Of a stretch of DNA of 64,000 nt, positions 51,174 to 63,039 are shown piece after piece; within the stretch, counting starts at the first letter, position 1, and each line of letters starts with the position of its first letter. The position numbers and the translations under genes were made by a program. Under the pieces are notes generated by a model. That model was not told where the DNA came from. It worked only from the letters and a program-made list of their open reading frames with translations, and searched no databases. The DNA comes from Pelecanus crispus (taxonomy: Eukaryota; Chordata; Aves; Pelecaniformes; Pelecanidae), in the NCBI RefSeq assembly GCF_030463565.1, contig NC_134655.1, positions 4,228,372 to 4,292,371 on the forward strand, in the 5' to 3' direction.

Positions 51174-51735
51174 TGTTGTGGTTTAACCCCAGCCAGCAAC
51201 TAAGCACCACGCAGCCGCTCTCTCACTCCTCCTGCCCCGATGGGATGGGGGAGAGAATTGGAAGAGTAAGAGTGAGAAACACTCCTGGGTTGAGACAAGA
51301 ACAGTTTAATAAATGAAATAAAGTAAAATAGTAGTAGTAATAATAACTATATTATAATAATAGTAATAATAATATACAAAGCAAGTGATGCACATTGCAA
51401 TTGCTCACCACCCACCAACTGACACCCAGCCAGTCCCCGAGCAGCGATCGCTGCCCCCCAGCCAGCTCCCCCCCAGTTTCTATATTGAGCATGACGCCAT
51501 ATGGTATGGAATAGCCCTTGGGCCAGTTTGGGTCAGCTGGCCTGGCCTGACCCCCCTCCTATTTTCTTGTGCACCTGGCAGAGCATGGAAAGCTGGAAAG
51601 TCCTTGACTAGCATAAGCACTACCTACAACAACTAAAACATCAGTGTGTTACCAGTTCTCATCCTAAATCCAAAACACAGCACTATGCCCGCTACTAGGA
51701 AGAAAATTAACTCTATACCAGCTGAAACCAGCACA
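51174..51735 (-). mobile_element. Solo LTR of an avian endogenous retrovirus
   Basis: The 562-bp element reads on the minus strand from TGTGCTGGTTTCAGCTGG to the end TTAAACCACAACA, so it has TG...CA termini. It is of an LTR type I recognise as common in bird genomes (GGTTAAACCACRACA 3' end, CCATACCATATGGCGTCATG core, ATTAAACTG near a polyadenylation region). No gag, pol or env sequence, primer-binding site or second LTR adjoins it, so it is a solitary LTR left by recombination. The flanking five bases are GTTGC on the left and GTTGT on the right, a near-match that may be a decayed 5-bp target duplication. It lies antisense inside CHRDL1 intron 3. The exact family is not certain. Confidence 0.85.
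51326..51376. repeat. TAA/TAG-rich simple repeat inside the LTR
   Basis: About 50 bp of tandem-like GTAGTAGTAATAATAACTA and TAATAATAGTAATAATAATA lie within the LTR, probably an expansion after insertion. Confidence 0.8.
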
Positions 51736-51976
51736 GTTGTGATCCATTTTTTAGGCACTTCCTCTATTTTAAGGTTTGTATGGATTTCTGCTACATTCTG
51801 ACCTCCAGCATAAATTCAGAGGCAGTAAAAGTAGTCTGGGCTTACCCTGCTGTGAGTGAAATCAGAATGCTGTAAAAAGGCATTTGGTTTTAAAATATCT
51901 AGATGCAGAATAGAGAACACAGAAACTGGTGAGACAGCCCATTTCATTCAATTATTGTATTATGTTCCACCTGCAG

Positions 51977-52070
51977 AATGGAAATGTACTGTGCAGCAGA
52001 ATAAGATGCCCGAGTCTACACTGTCCTTCCCCTGTGCATGTACCACAGCTGTGCTGCCCGCGATGCCCAG
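51977..52070 (+). CDS. CHRDL1: CHRDL1 exon 4: second half of VWC domain 1
   Basis: The exon follows acceptor CCACCTGCAG (AG at 51975-51976) and ends before donor GTAATT (52071). It encodes residues 71-101 plus one base of codon 102 (phase 1). It starts [12 protein letters not shown] and ends with the CCPRCP motif that closes a VWC domain. Cysteines at 76, 81, 86, 96, 97 and 100 join the four in exon 3 to make the full set of ten, so VWC1 spans about residues 38-100. The match to mammalian CHRDL1 ([12 protein letters not shown] ... LCCPRCP) is strong; differences are conservative (Val to Ile, Asn to Ser, His to Gln). The trailing G would start Asp, Glu or a similar codon in exon 5, which is not in this window. 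A solo LTR ends only 241 bp upstream of this exon. Confidence 0.96.
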
Positions 52071-53747
52071 GTAATTCCAATTAACGACATAGAGCGCTTT
52101 CTGAAATAGTTATTTACTATGCTGAGTAACAGCAAAATTCAGTGTCTGTGCGGGAAAAATTCTGTGAAGTAAACATCCTTCTATATCCATTCAGGTCATG
52201 AGAGACTTGTCCTACAGTAAGTTACGCTATTTCCTATGGTGGTTTCTTTTCAGGAAATCAGAAGTATAGATTTGGGAAGGGATCAGGTAAGCTACCAAGT
52301 CCAGTCCCCTACAATCCAGGCAGAAGGCAGCAGTTTCATTGATGGGGTCCATGGACTGTCCGCCCCCCACTCCTTCCCTTACCTCTATGTTCCATCACAA
52401 TGAAACCCCATCCTACAAACTTCCAAGGTTTCTGCTCTTGGTGCTTTTCATAAGGGTAGGCTAAAATACATGGTTATTTGCAATGGTTCTCTGTTAACAA
52501 GCAATTCAAAATTGCTGTGACAAATGTGCATTTGTATAGCATCACTGTACAACCAGTCTGCTAACATTTGCCTTTTACATCTCAAATCCAGGCATAGCTT
52601 CATAATTAGTAGAGGCTGTTGTAAATCATAGAAGCAGTGCTGTAGAAGTTTATGACTATATAAATCCAATTGGATACTGTATAGTAAATTCCTCCAGACT
52701 GTACATTTATTATATGCTCATTATTAAGAGCCACTGTATGAAAGAGACTAAGCAGGATCTTTCACGAGGCTGTTACAACATTCCCGACATGGCCTAATGG
52801 CTGGTAGATTTGACTGGAGCTTTTCCCTAAATGTCTGTCTTAGTGGCACCCCTCATTTCCACTTTTATAAAAGAGTATTCATGCAGCATCATAGAAAGGG
52901 GTTTTATTTGACTTTCTCCAGAGAGTTTCATTGTCTGAGGAAAACAGCTGTTCCCCCACCAAAACCTGTGAGCAGGAGGCAGTAGGCAACGGTGGAGGGA
53001 CGTGAGCGCACAAGTCAGTTTGTTGTTCAGCTGGGATTGGAGTGCGTTCATTGCACTCACTGGAGAATACATGGCACCCGCACGTCAATTTTTGGTAGGA
53101 TTCATCTGTCCTGACAATTGTCTGTCTATCAGATGTGTATATCAATATCTGATCTAGGTATCTGGAATCCTTTTTTAATCAGTGATGAAGAAGAAGCATT
53201 TCAAGTGCGTAACTCATCTGACGCCATGATGCCACTCTTCTTGTGTCCTGGGATGGGATTCGTCCCATTCAACTTTAGATCTAACACTTTGGCATCTAGA
53301 TGATGGTAGAGTTTTATCTACGCTGGTCTAATACATAGGAAAGAAAGTGTGTAAGGTAGTATGCTTTATTTGACCAACTAGTACTGTTAGATTAAGTGGT
53401 AAGATGCTGGGAACATGAGCCCCTTTTCTGTTTTCAGCTCAAAAGGAGGACTGGTGTGCTGGTGTGCCCAAAATCTGGTCTGTTTTTCCAGCTAATCTAA
53501 GCTTCAGTTGGCAAGGGAATCATCTAGATACCTTTTATAGCTGTTGGAAACATGCTGTCCCCAGAGGGTGATTCATCCTGTTACCCAGAATGAGAAGAAT
53601 TTTTCCCTGGAGATGCCTGTCTCTCTCCACTGATTATTGAGGGAGCACAGGCAAATAGCTTACGTTAGATGCTTACTTTTGTGACAGCTTAAGTTAAATC
53701 ACAGAAATCCCACTCTCAGTATGTAATTGGCATCTGAGGTCAGGAAC

Positions 53748-53764
53748 TTTTTTTTTTTTTTTTT
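53748..53764. repeat. Poly-T tract (17 T) in intron 4
   Basis: An uninterrupted run of 17 T, simple homopolymer, with no recognisable retroelement next to it. Confidence 0.85.
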
Positions 53765-56700
53765 AATATCGCTGTACAGTATTTAGTATAGAAACATAAA
53801 TGCTTCTAGACTGACTGTTTTTGCTTCAAGTGCTCTTTGGCAGTGAACTTTTTGGCTTTTTTCTGTTCCTGAGGCTGTAAATGTCGTGATACCTCTCAAG
53901 ATTTTAAAACATTCTACAATGACCTAGTAAGGAAGAGTAAGGGCCCCTGTAAACTCTCACGTCCTTCTTATCAAATTAAGTTCTTGCTATTTACAGTCTT
54001 CAGCTAGAATTTTGTACTGTGTGTTTAAACTGATAAATCCAGAAAATTATAAGAATGAGCCTTTCCTGAATTGTGATCCATCACCTTGTCTTAACTGCTC
54101 CTAGAGTCTATCTGTAGTCTACCTGCTACATATGGGGGGCCATTAAATTACTAGCTGGGCAGCATAAAAATGAGAGTTCCACTAAGGTTTATTTTTTCCC
54201 TAATTGAATCTGTAATTCAGGTAGATCTGCACCAGTGTTAGGCAGAAGAGGACCAGGAGTCTCCTGTGATTTCAGGGTTTATTTGCATTCTGCTTTCTGC
54301 AGTGATTATGCATATCCTATTTGATGCTCTGTCTTCAGTGGTGATGTTCGTGCCTGATCTGAATAGGAATCTCAAGCATTCTCACACATCTTGGGCCAGC
54401 TTTCCATTCCTATGTGTCTGGCATACAATGTCTTTTGTGCAGCATCCCATGATATGCAGGAAATTCGCTTCCCTGGTTTCCCTGGTTAATTTTTAATGGA
54501 ACGTGCCAGAGCTCTGGCCATTAGCCATCCATTCGAATTACTCTCATAAGTGCTCATTATATTCTGTCACATATGTTTCCCCTCAGTTTCTCGAGCTGCG
54601 TTTCAGAAATGAGTAGTGCTACTCACGGTGACTTTGGGCTCTTCCTCCTGCCTTTCTGCAGGCCTTGTAGAGTGTAACTGCCCAAATAACTGCCTCCTTA
54701 TTTAACGAAGCAGAGGTAATGCCAGGAGGCAGCAACTTTCATTGGAAACTGAACTTCGTAACTACCTAAGTGAAGGAGCTGTTGAAGGGATTCCTTTGAG
54801 AAAAGTTGGCACTGCTCTCCCCTTGGAATTAATGTCTCCTGCATCCATAGTGACACTGGACTTGCTGACACAAAGAGATGCAGTGTTTGTATCCTGTCTC
54901 CCTGGCACCAGCCACTGTGAATCTGAAGCAGTTGTCAGACATATGTTATGAGGCATCTTCTGCTTTTCACGAGTAGTTCAATCCTACCAGCTTCTACCAC
55001 AGATTCACTGCTAACTTTTTTTTTTTGAAACCTGTTCTTTCTAGCATTGGCAAAATCCAGGCCTTGTGTCTTATACAGAACTAGACATACCTTCCTTTTG
55101 CAGCTCTGAAAAGTATTTTACTATCTGAATTAGATTCTTATCCTCACACATATGTAACCAAAAATACTAGGTTCACATTCATTGGAACCCTTTTTACACA
55201 TTAGTGAGACCCAAAAGGACATCACATACTTCCGAGCTTGAACTCCTTCCTTCCACCTCAGGTTACTCCAGGCATTGTCAGAGGGGAGGTGATTTATAGA
55301 GTCGTGGAGGGAATTCACCATCACTCTTAGAGCTGGATCAGCTCTTGAGCTAGAGTTGACTTCAGACCTCCTGCCTCCTGTCATGAAAATAAACTTCATG
55401 TACAAGTTCATCAAGCATTTAGCTGCAGCTGTCTTTTATGGCACTACTATGGACAGTGCCTTTGTAAGTGGAACATTTATTGTAGATTGTACCATTTCTA
55501 CATGGAACGATTGCAAACCAAAGCATTTAGAGTCTAGTTAAAGATCAGTATTTTTGAGTACACTCTGGAATATGTAAATCTATGATGGGGGAAGCTTACA
55601 GCAGAAGCAAAAATGCACAACTGGCAGGATTTAGAAAAGGTCTCCATATTCCACTTGCTGGTTTGATTTCTCAGCAGATAAGGCTGCACGCTGATGTATG
55701 AATCAGCCCATCTGGCTCTAGTATTTTTTAAGCTTGCTGCCCCACCTAAACACACTGGCTTCCAAGAACATTCATGATTAGTAACACATTCAAGTATAAG
55801 CTCCTTTGGTACTATGATTTTTCGGTATCGAATTCAAACCACTTTTCTGACGTAATTTTCATTGTTCTTTAGATACTGAAATAACAACAAAATGCCATGT
55901 GGCACCTATATACATAGCTGGACTAAATACAAAAGTGGACCGGATCAGGTATCTCACAATAGTGGTCTGAGAACATCACCTAAAAATAAATGAGGCTATG
56001 TCTGCACAGTAGACTACAGCATGACTTCGTAATAGCTGTATCTTTGAACTAGGTATTTTAGACCCTGGAAACAGCCTAGTTAGGACAGTGCAGAACTGAC
56101 TGCACTGCAAAACTCACTGAAGAAGCAGGAGAAATGTGCCTGCAGTGAGCTCAGTGCTACCTTTTCTCAATTCCTTCCAGTAACTGAGCTAGTCCAGGTA
56201 ACACACTGCACTAAAAGATTCAGCCTTGCAAGATGCTGAGTATGTACGCTACCTGTTGACCTGATACGCATCATATATGTAAACACAGAAGCATGTGTAT
56301 AATATAATGCATCTTGCACTGAATTACAACCAAAACCTTCAACCTGGGCAGTTGGAATGTTCTGGTGGAATGATTTTCCAGTGCAGAATGCCCATACGAT
56401 AAACCATCTGGTGAAGAGGTGTTGGGTTCTACCCAGCTTACGCACCAGAGCTCTCAGGCTTTCAGGTCTAGTCTTCTCAGCCTTCCATTCAGAAAAACCT
56501 GATCTATTTCACAAATATTTGTGGGATGGAGGAAGGCATATTGTGCCCAACTCTTCCATTCTCTATACAGTTCTTGTTGCTACCACCTATGCTTCTCATA
56601 TCACTCGGTAAGAAACTCATGGCCCAGATCTCACTGAAGTTACAAGGAGTTTTAATTGCCTTAAATAGATGGGTGCGAGGCCTGAGAAGGCAAGAGAAAA

Positions 56701-59387
56701 AAACATGAATATGGTAATATTAGGACATGTTCAGGTGGTCTTTTACTGAGCCGATACTGTTTTCCATGCTGGTAGTAAAAGAACAGTTGTTACCTCCCAT
56801 ATAAAACATATCTCTGTTGACTGATGCTACACCTCTGAAATTAAAGCCAGAAACACTTCACATCCTGAATTCCAGACTGAAAACAGAGTATTATAGTAAT
56901 ACTCAAGATCAAGAATTCTTATGCATAACCTGGCAAAAGGCATATCATCCTTCTAAAAGTTGTGCCTGAACCAATACACGTTTCAAACACCTAAGTATTT
57001 AATGAGAATCTGGAGATGGATCCAGCAGTCACATATGACTTGCAAAACTTTCAAACTCTCCGCTGTCCAAAAGATCAGATCTCTGCCCTACCACGAAAGA
57101 TCTTCAAGGTTCTCAACCCTGACAAGTTGCAAACATAGAAACCCTTTTCCTTTCTATATGTTAATCTGTCCCTCTACTGCCTAAATGCCCAGGCAGCAGA
57201 ATTTCTTCATGAACTGTGCTGCCAGAACACCCACTTGCCATCTTACCTCATAAAAAGATTTGAGGCTGTTGGTCTTGCAGCAGTGTAAACAATCTCTGAG
57301 CTTGTGATTTACTTTCTCTTATATAATGGTGAAAGGATTAAGGAAGAGGCCACAGAGAGATTCTCAAGGGAAGAATGATATGCAGATAGCATTTCTTTCT
57401 TTCATGATTCCTACTGAAATTTGAATTTGACAGTAGCAAATATTATAGCTACTGAAAGTTGTATGCTGTATTTTGAGACAATAATTAGAAAAAGGCATCT
57501 TACAAAGGTACCTCCTAAAGGCCTAGAGGTAGTCTGTGAGATAAAAACAACAGAGCAATAGCAGCTGTCATTTCATGGAAGTCTTGATAAGTTATGGAGA
57601 AATGTTATAAAATCCATCACTTGTGGAAAACAATAGCAGCCTGTAAGTGATTTTGATACTGAATTCTTAGTCCGCTACACACAGCTGATGGGAGCACTGT
57701 GCTTGACACATGAAGGGCACTCCGGCTAGCAAGGATTAAGGAACGGTGGAGGACAATCTGTGTAAGTCATTGATTGAGAATGGTTAAATCTTGGCAGAAA
57801 TGTTCAGATGAAAAAAAATCTATGGCAGCACAAGCATCAGTAAAGTTAGGTACTGAAAGTAGAACATTATAATAACTGGGGTTCCCTTCACACACCTCTT
57901 TTGTAGCCACCAACAATTAGCATTGGAGGAGTTCAAACATCTGACCTGCATGACAGCTACAAAGTCTAATCTATCAGTGACAGCATAGTGTGCCACATAG
58001 ACAACTGAAAAGTCCCTGGAAGTGTCTCCATAAAAAATACAGTGCTAAAAAATTGAGGAAAAAGAAAACTCAGTATGCAAAAAGAGATTTCTGCACAATT
58101 ATTTTTGGAATATGAGAGTGGGGAAACTTCAGGAATAATAAATATTAATGAATGAACCGCAAAGCTTGAAAGTCCTACTCATTTTATTCTTTGCTCATAC
58201 GTTATCCACATGTCTGGAAGCAGCTGAATTGTCTGAGAGATAATATAAAAATCTAGACTCCTGAAAATCTTGACCATTTGAAACCATTATCCATGCTTGT
58301 CTGAACTGTTCACCCAAAGAATAAAAGCTCTATATTCTGTAACTGATGTATGGCATATAACAAGTTCATAACCACCTCAGCAATGAGTCCTCCAAGGACT
58401 GTCTTCCTGAGACCAAGGAATAGACAGCTGGCGCTTAAGTAACAGTCCACTGACAGAAATATGAGTTTGGAGCTATAGGCGCATCTCAGATTTTAGAAAA
58501 AACAGCCACTTCTCAGCACCCTGCCCACTTTGTCACATCTCTGACATGAGCCTCAGTTCATGGAAGAAATTCTGCATACTCAGCTCCCCTTCAGTGTTCA
58601 CCTCTGCCTTCCCTTGTTACTTTACCTCAGCATCTGAATCTCTTGAGACCTTTAATCCATGCTGTTGTACTGCCCGCAGGCCCAGTAGCTATGCCTTCAC
58701 TGCCCACCTCTGCACTTTTCAGATAATGAAAAAGAAATTAAAAATAACCTGTGACCCAAGCTCTCAGCAGTCATGGTACAGGAGACTGCGGAATGGGTAT
58801 GCCAATATACATAGCAGCTGATAGTAATAACTGGAGAACTGCTTACTATTATCTATTGATAAGAGCAAATTTCAAATTTTTCCAGTCTGCATTTGGTTCC
58901 TTTGGAGGTACCATGGAGTTACAGAGCCATGCTTGTTTACAGTTACTCCACATATACAAACAAGGTGGATATTCATATCTGGAATATGAAAGACTCACAG
59001 AATTTTACACAGCACCAGAGATTAGTGAGATGCTCTGCTTTTTGTGTAGTCTCAACAATGTCAGATAGTTCAAACAAATTGTTTATTTGAAAGTAAATTT
59101 TATTTGGAAATAAATTGATATAGGCATTCTTGGGAGATGTCTAACTTTTTCCTATTGATGTGCACTCAAATAATTCAGTTTGTTTTGTGATTTGCCTTTG
59201 TTACTAGCTTCATAAGGAATGTTTGCTATCACAGTCAGATTGAGGTTATCACTTGTTTCCACTCTGCTTTTTTGACCATAAAAATTCAAACAATCTATCT
59301 GTAAATTGGCATCCAAAATGCACTGAAAAAATATATATCTTCCCACATGGATGACACAATTAGAACTTCAGTTCTTTGGACTGGCAT

Positions 59388-59480
59388 GATAGGATAGGAT
59401 AGGATAGGATAGGATAGGATAGGATAGGATAGGATAGGATAGGATAGGATAGGATAGGATAGGCTAGGCTAGGCTAGGCT
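59388..59480. repeat. Pentanucleotide array, AGGAT then AGGCT
   Basis: About 14 perfect copies of AGGAT are followed directly by four copies of AGGCT, in phase and without interruption. The array lies in CHRDL1 intron 4. The perfect units suggest recent slippage and likely length polymorphism. Confidence 0.96.
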
Positions 59481-61000
59481 GCTCAGAATTTTTCCAAGAG
59501 CTTCAAAGATGCTTCAGGGAGGATTCAAAATGCACCAACACTTCACTCAATTTGTGTCCTTGGCTGGGAGAGTGATTGGTAGATTCATATAATAGTTCAA
59601 CCTTAGAGCAGGAATTAAAATGGACCAACCTAGAAAGTGTTTTATGACTCCTTCAGAGTTTTGCTGGGCAATTTTGTGTGCCACTATAAAAGAAAACACA
59701 GGAAATTAAGCTGCAGAAAATATATTAAAATAATGTGAAGAGTTTGACTTCAGCCCCAGAAAGCTAAGAAACAACCAACAGCCTTTTGAATGTTTGAACT
59801 GAAACTACATCTTTGCCTTGAATCTGTATGAAAGTTCATCATGTCTAGATAAGGTGCTACTAGTTCCTTCAAGCAATGAGTTTCATACACTTTCTACCGT
59901 CTGACCATATTAAAGACTAGCTGTTGTGATTAACTCTGAATTACCTTGGAGTTTTTAGAGCTTAACCTGGTCCTTGAAGTTATTTTAATGTAAAGCATTT
60001 TGCGGCTTAATATCTTTGACACCTGCACCTCTGAGAGGAACATATGGATTTTGTTTAGAGCTTGTTTGCAGTTTTTGGATAGTGCACAACTTTTCAATCC
60101 AAATTTACTGTCAGCCTCAGTCACTGCTTTAAAAACAACCTTGTTGCACTGTTTTTGTTGTTTTTTAAAGGGACCTTCACACATCATCTGTGTTTCTTTA
60201 AATCATAGATTTATAATAAGTTGGATTGTGATGCATGACTGAGGGAAAAGGCTAAATGCAGATGGACTGAGGGTTGATCGACGGTCTACTGTAGTCAGTC
60301 AACAGATTTCTATTAGCTTTGATAGTTTTTGGACTCAGCCTTCTGTGAAAACAGATGCTGTTACTGACTGTGATATAGTCCCCTCTCTAGAAATGCTAGG
60401 GAGTATGGTAGAAATATGAGACAGAAGATGAAAGAGGAAACTGCCTTTACACTGTACCACACAGAGTAGGTGTTTGGGCCGGGTTCCAAATCTATTTAGT
60501 TCAATGGACTTCAGATCAGACCTTGAGGTGACACATTCATGTAGAGTGGAAACAAAAGTAGAGGGAAGAAATTAAGAAAAGGAATTTTTAATAGGAAGGA
60601 AATCCATTTGCTTTCTTATGCTGTGCTCTAATCCCCCAAGGACCTCCAGCCACAAAGGTTATTTAAAATACTACTAGGTGATCCCTAGAAGATAACCTTG
60701 CACTGAAATAGGTTTTCTCTATCTGAGGTTCCTGTATTCTCATGAGATGGTGAATCAGGATTTAGTTCTGGTGATGAAGTAGCTCTAGAATATTTGTGAT
60801 TTACCCTTCTTGATGTGACAGTGCTAAGAACATTCACCCTTTCAGCAGCTGCTGGTTTTGACCTTGCAACAGTCAGTTTGCAAATAGCAGTTTGTCCCAC
60901 CACATGCCAATGGCACTCAGGGCTCCGTTTAGTTGTCCAGCCCTGAAGCTGCACTAGGAGCAGCTCAGGAATATGTAGTAGCTGAGGCAATGGCGCTGAC

Positions 61001-61036
61001 AGGTTTCCTGCCTTTCTCAGGTTTCCTGCCTTTCTG
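61001..61036. repeat. 18-bp tandem duplication
   Basis: The unit AGGTTTCCTGCCTTTCTC is followed at once by AGGTTTCCTGCCTTTCTG, differing only in the last base. It lies in CHRDL1 intron 4. Confidence 0.85.
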
Positions 61037-63023
61037 AGACAAATGTATGTAAGAGGCCTCCACAGATACTGAGGAAAGTTTGGTAAATTTCTGGAAAAAA
61101 CAGAGCATGCGTTATGCCAGGTCACTGTGACACTTGTGTTCCACAATGTCCCCTGCTGCCCGTAATACAGAGATTCCCTGTCTTCTCTTTCGTTTATCCC
61201 CTCTGCATTTGGCTCCTCTCACCAAGTAGCCCCAGCATAGCACACTCATGCTAAGGTGGCCAAAATATGATCCAGAACATCTCCTGCACTGAAGACCTTT
61301 TTGGGGAAGTGAACCACAGTGGCAGAATGAAGAAATCCAGATTCCCAGCTATACGCTTCTTTGTACTGGCCCTTCTGGTGCAAATGAATCAGAAGATAAG
61401 TATTAATTGCATCTCTGGGTACAAAGCAAACCTACGGCTGTCAGTGTACCTTAGTTTCACTGGAACAGCAAGTGCTCTGTGTTACATAAAAGCAATGCTA
61501 TTTGTGCGTGAAATGCACTGCATAAACAGAAGAATATTATTTATGTGATCTTTTTCCCATATAAACATGAGGATCTTTTCTTAAAGAATATTTAAAAAAT
61601 ACAGTTTGGTTTGAACACATAGCATCAGGGTTAGTTCGATCAACAGAGTTGTTCCAGATTTTTTCAACACAACTATGATCAAAATCTCACCGACTGTCAC
61701 TCTCCCAGCAAGCTGCAGAATCTCTTTCTGCAGGATGCTCCCCTCACCTCTTTAAGTCTTAGGCTGCTCTGGTTTGAATTTGTAAGGATCAGATTATCAA
61801 CACATATTTATTCCTCCATTCCAAATACGTGTCTCATACCGAAGAGCTGTTTCTTATATATAATAACCATATTCCATTGGCTTATGTGTAGTAGAGGGAA
61901 GAGCCTAACATAGAGGATTTCTGCCTGGAGGCAGGCTTCTTTATCTTTTACTTGGAATGGTACTAGCACTTAGATTTTTCCAGGACTGGGAAGAGCTTTG
62001 GCTGAACCCCCTGGAACACAGACAGCAAGGCAGCAGGGGTCAAAGGACTCATTACCACTTTTTCAGAGCTCTGATTCCTTAGGTGAAAGGAGGCTAGTTC
62101 AGATATTGTTCATCAGAGCAGCTCCATGACTGCTCACATCTATACATGCTTATCTAGCTGTCAAAATGGCTGCTCCAGCAACAGGAACAGGCACATATCA
62201 TTGGAAAGCTGGAGAGAGGATTAGCCCAGGCTGCTTGCAAAGCAAATTTCAAAGTGATTAGATTGACCCGCTTTGTGTTTCTCTCCTGTACATGGGGGTG
62301 ACAGAGGATTCAAACATGTTCCAACTGGCTGTGCAGTCAAAAGTAACTCTAAGACTAAACTGCAGTCACTCACTCTGGGCCTGCCTCAGTAAGATGCCAG
62401 ACAAGTCTGTATCTTGCAGTAGGAGCTGCAAAGGAGCTTCAGATTCTCAAGTACTGTACACATGTCCTTGGTGACACAGAAAGATAAGTAACGTCAGTTA
62501 GTAGGCAGCAAACGTGCGTAACTACAAAGGAGAGTCCAAACCCGCTGCCATCCAATGTGATGCTAATACATCACTTGCTGTTGCTCTCCCCATGTACCAC
62601 TGACACAGGGCGTTACTAGCCATAGTAATGTACATAGCGTACACGATTGAGAAGGAAGCACACCATTTGTCAGGACGTTCCTTTTAGTTTAGTTCTTCCT
62701 GCATGAGGTGCAAACACATTACCTGCTGAAGGGAAATGTTTTGAACCAAAGCACAGCTCATGTGCTTTGAATTAATTTTCAATATTGCTGCCCCAAAATT
62801 GACATTAAAATGTTACACCTTGTTTACTTAGGAGTTCTAGTCTCCAGAGTTATTCACTGAGGAGTACTTCCTTCCACAAGTCATTCCCTGGCTTTGCTGG
62901 GACCGATTTGAAAGAAATGGACTAATCTATGCTGTGGTGGAACAGATGCTGGTCACCACATGCAAGGTGGGACCTTAGGGTATATTGTTACCCTTAAAGT
63001 TTTAAAGATTCTGCACCTGAATT

Positions 63024-63039
63024 AAAAAAAAAAAAAAAA
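63024..63039. repeat. Poly-A tract (16 A) in intron 4
   Basis: An uninterrupted run of 16 A. No recognisable retroelement adjoins it. Confidence 0.85.

Larger units (their letters stand above)
47441..51976 (+). other. CHRDL1 intron 3, 4536 bp
   Basis: The intron runs from GTAGGA to CACCTGCAG and lies between codons 70 and 71 (phase 0), inside VWC domain 1. It holds the antisense solo LTR close to its 3' end. Confidence 0.93.

Noticed and set aside
51174..51735. Full endogenous provirus
   Set aside because: Only one LTR is present, with CHRDL1 intron sequence on both sides and no retroviral genes.
59388..59480. Regular array considered as CRISPR-like
   Set aside because: A 5-bp unit without spacers is a microsatellite, and the genome is vertebrate.
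60685..61146. 153-codon minus-strand open frame with a KAGNLRKAGNL repeat
   Set aside because: The repeat is simply the 18-bp tandem duplication; no other sign of coding.
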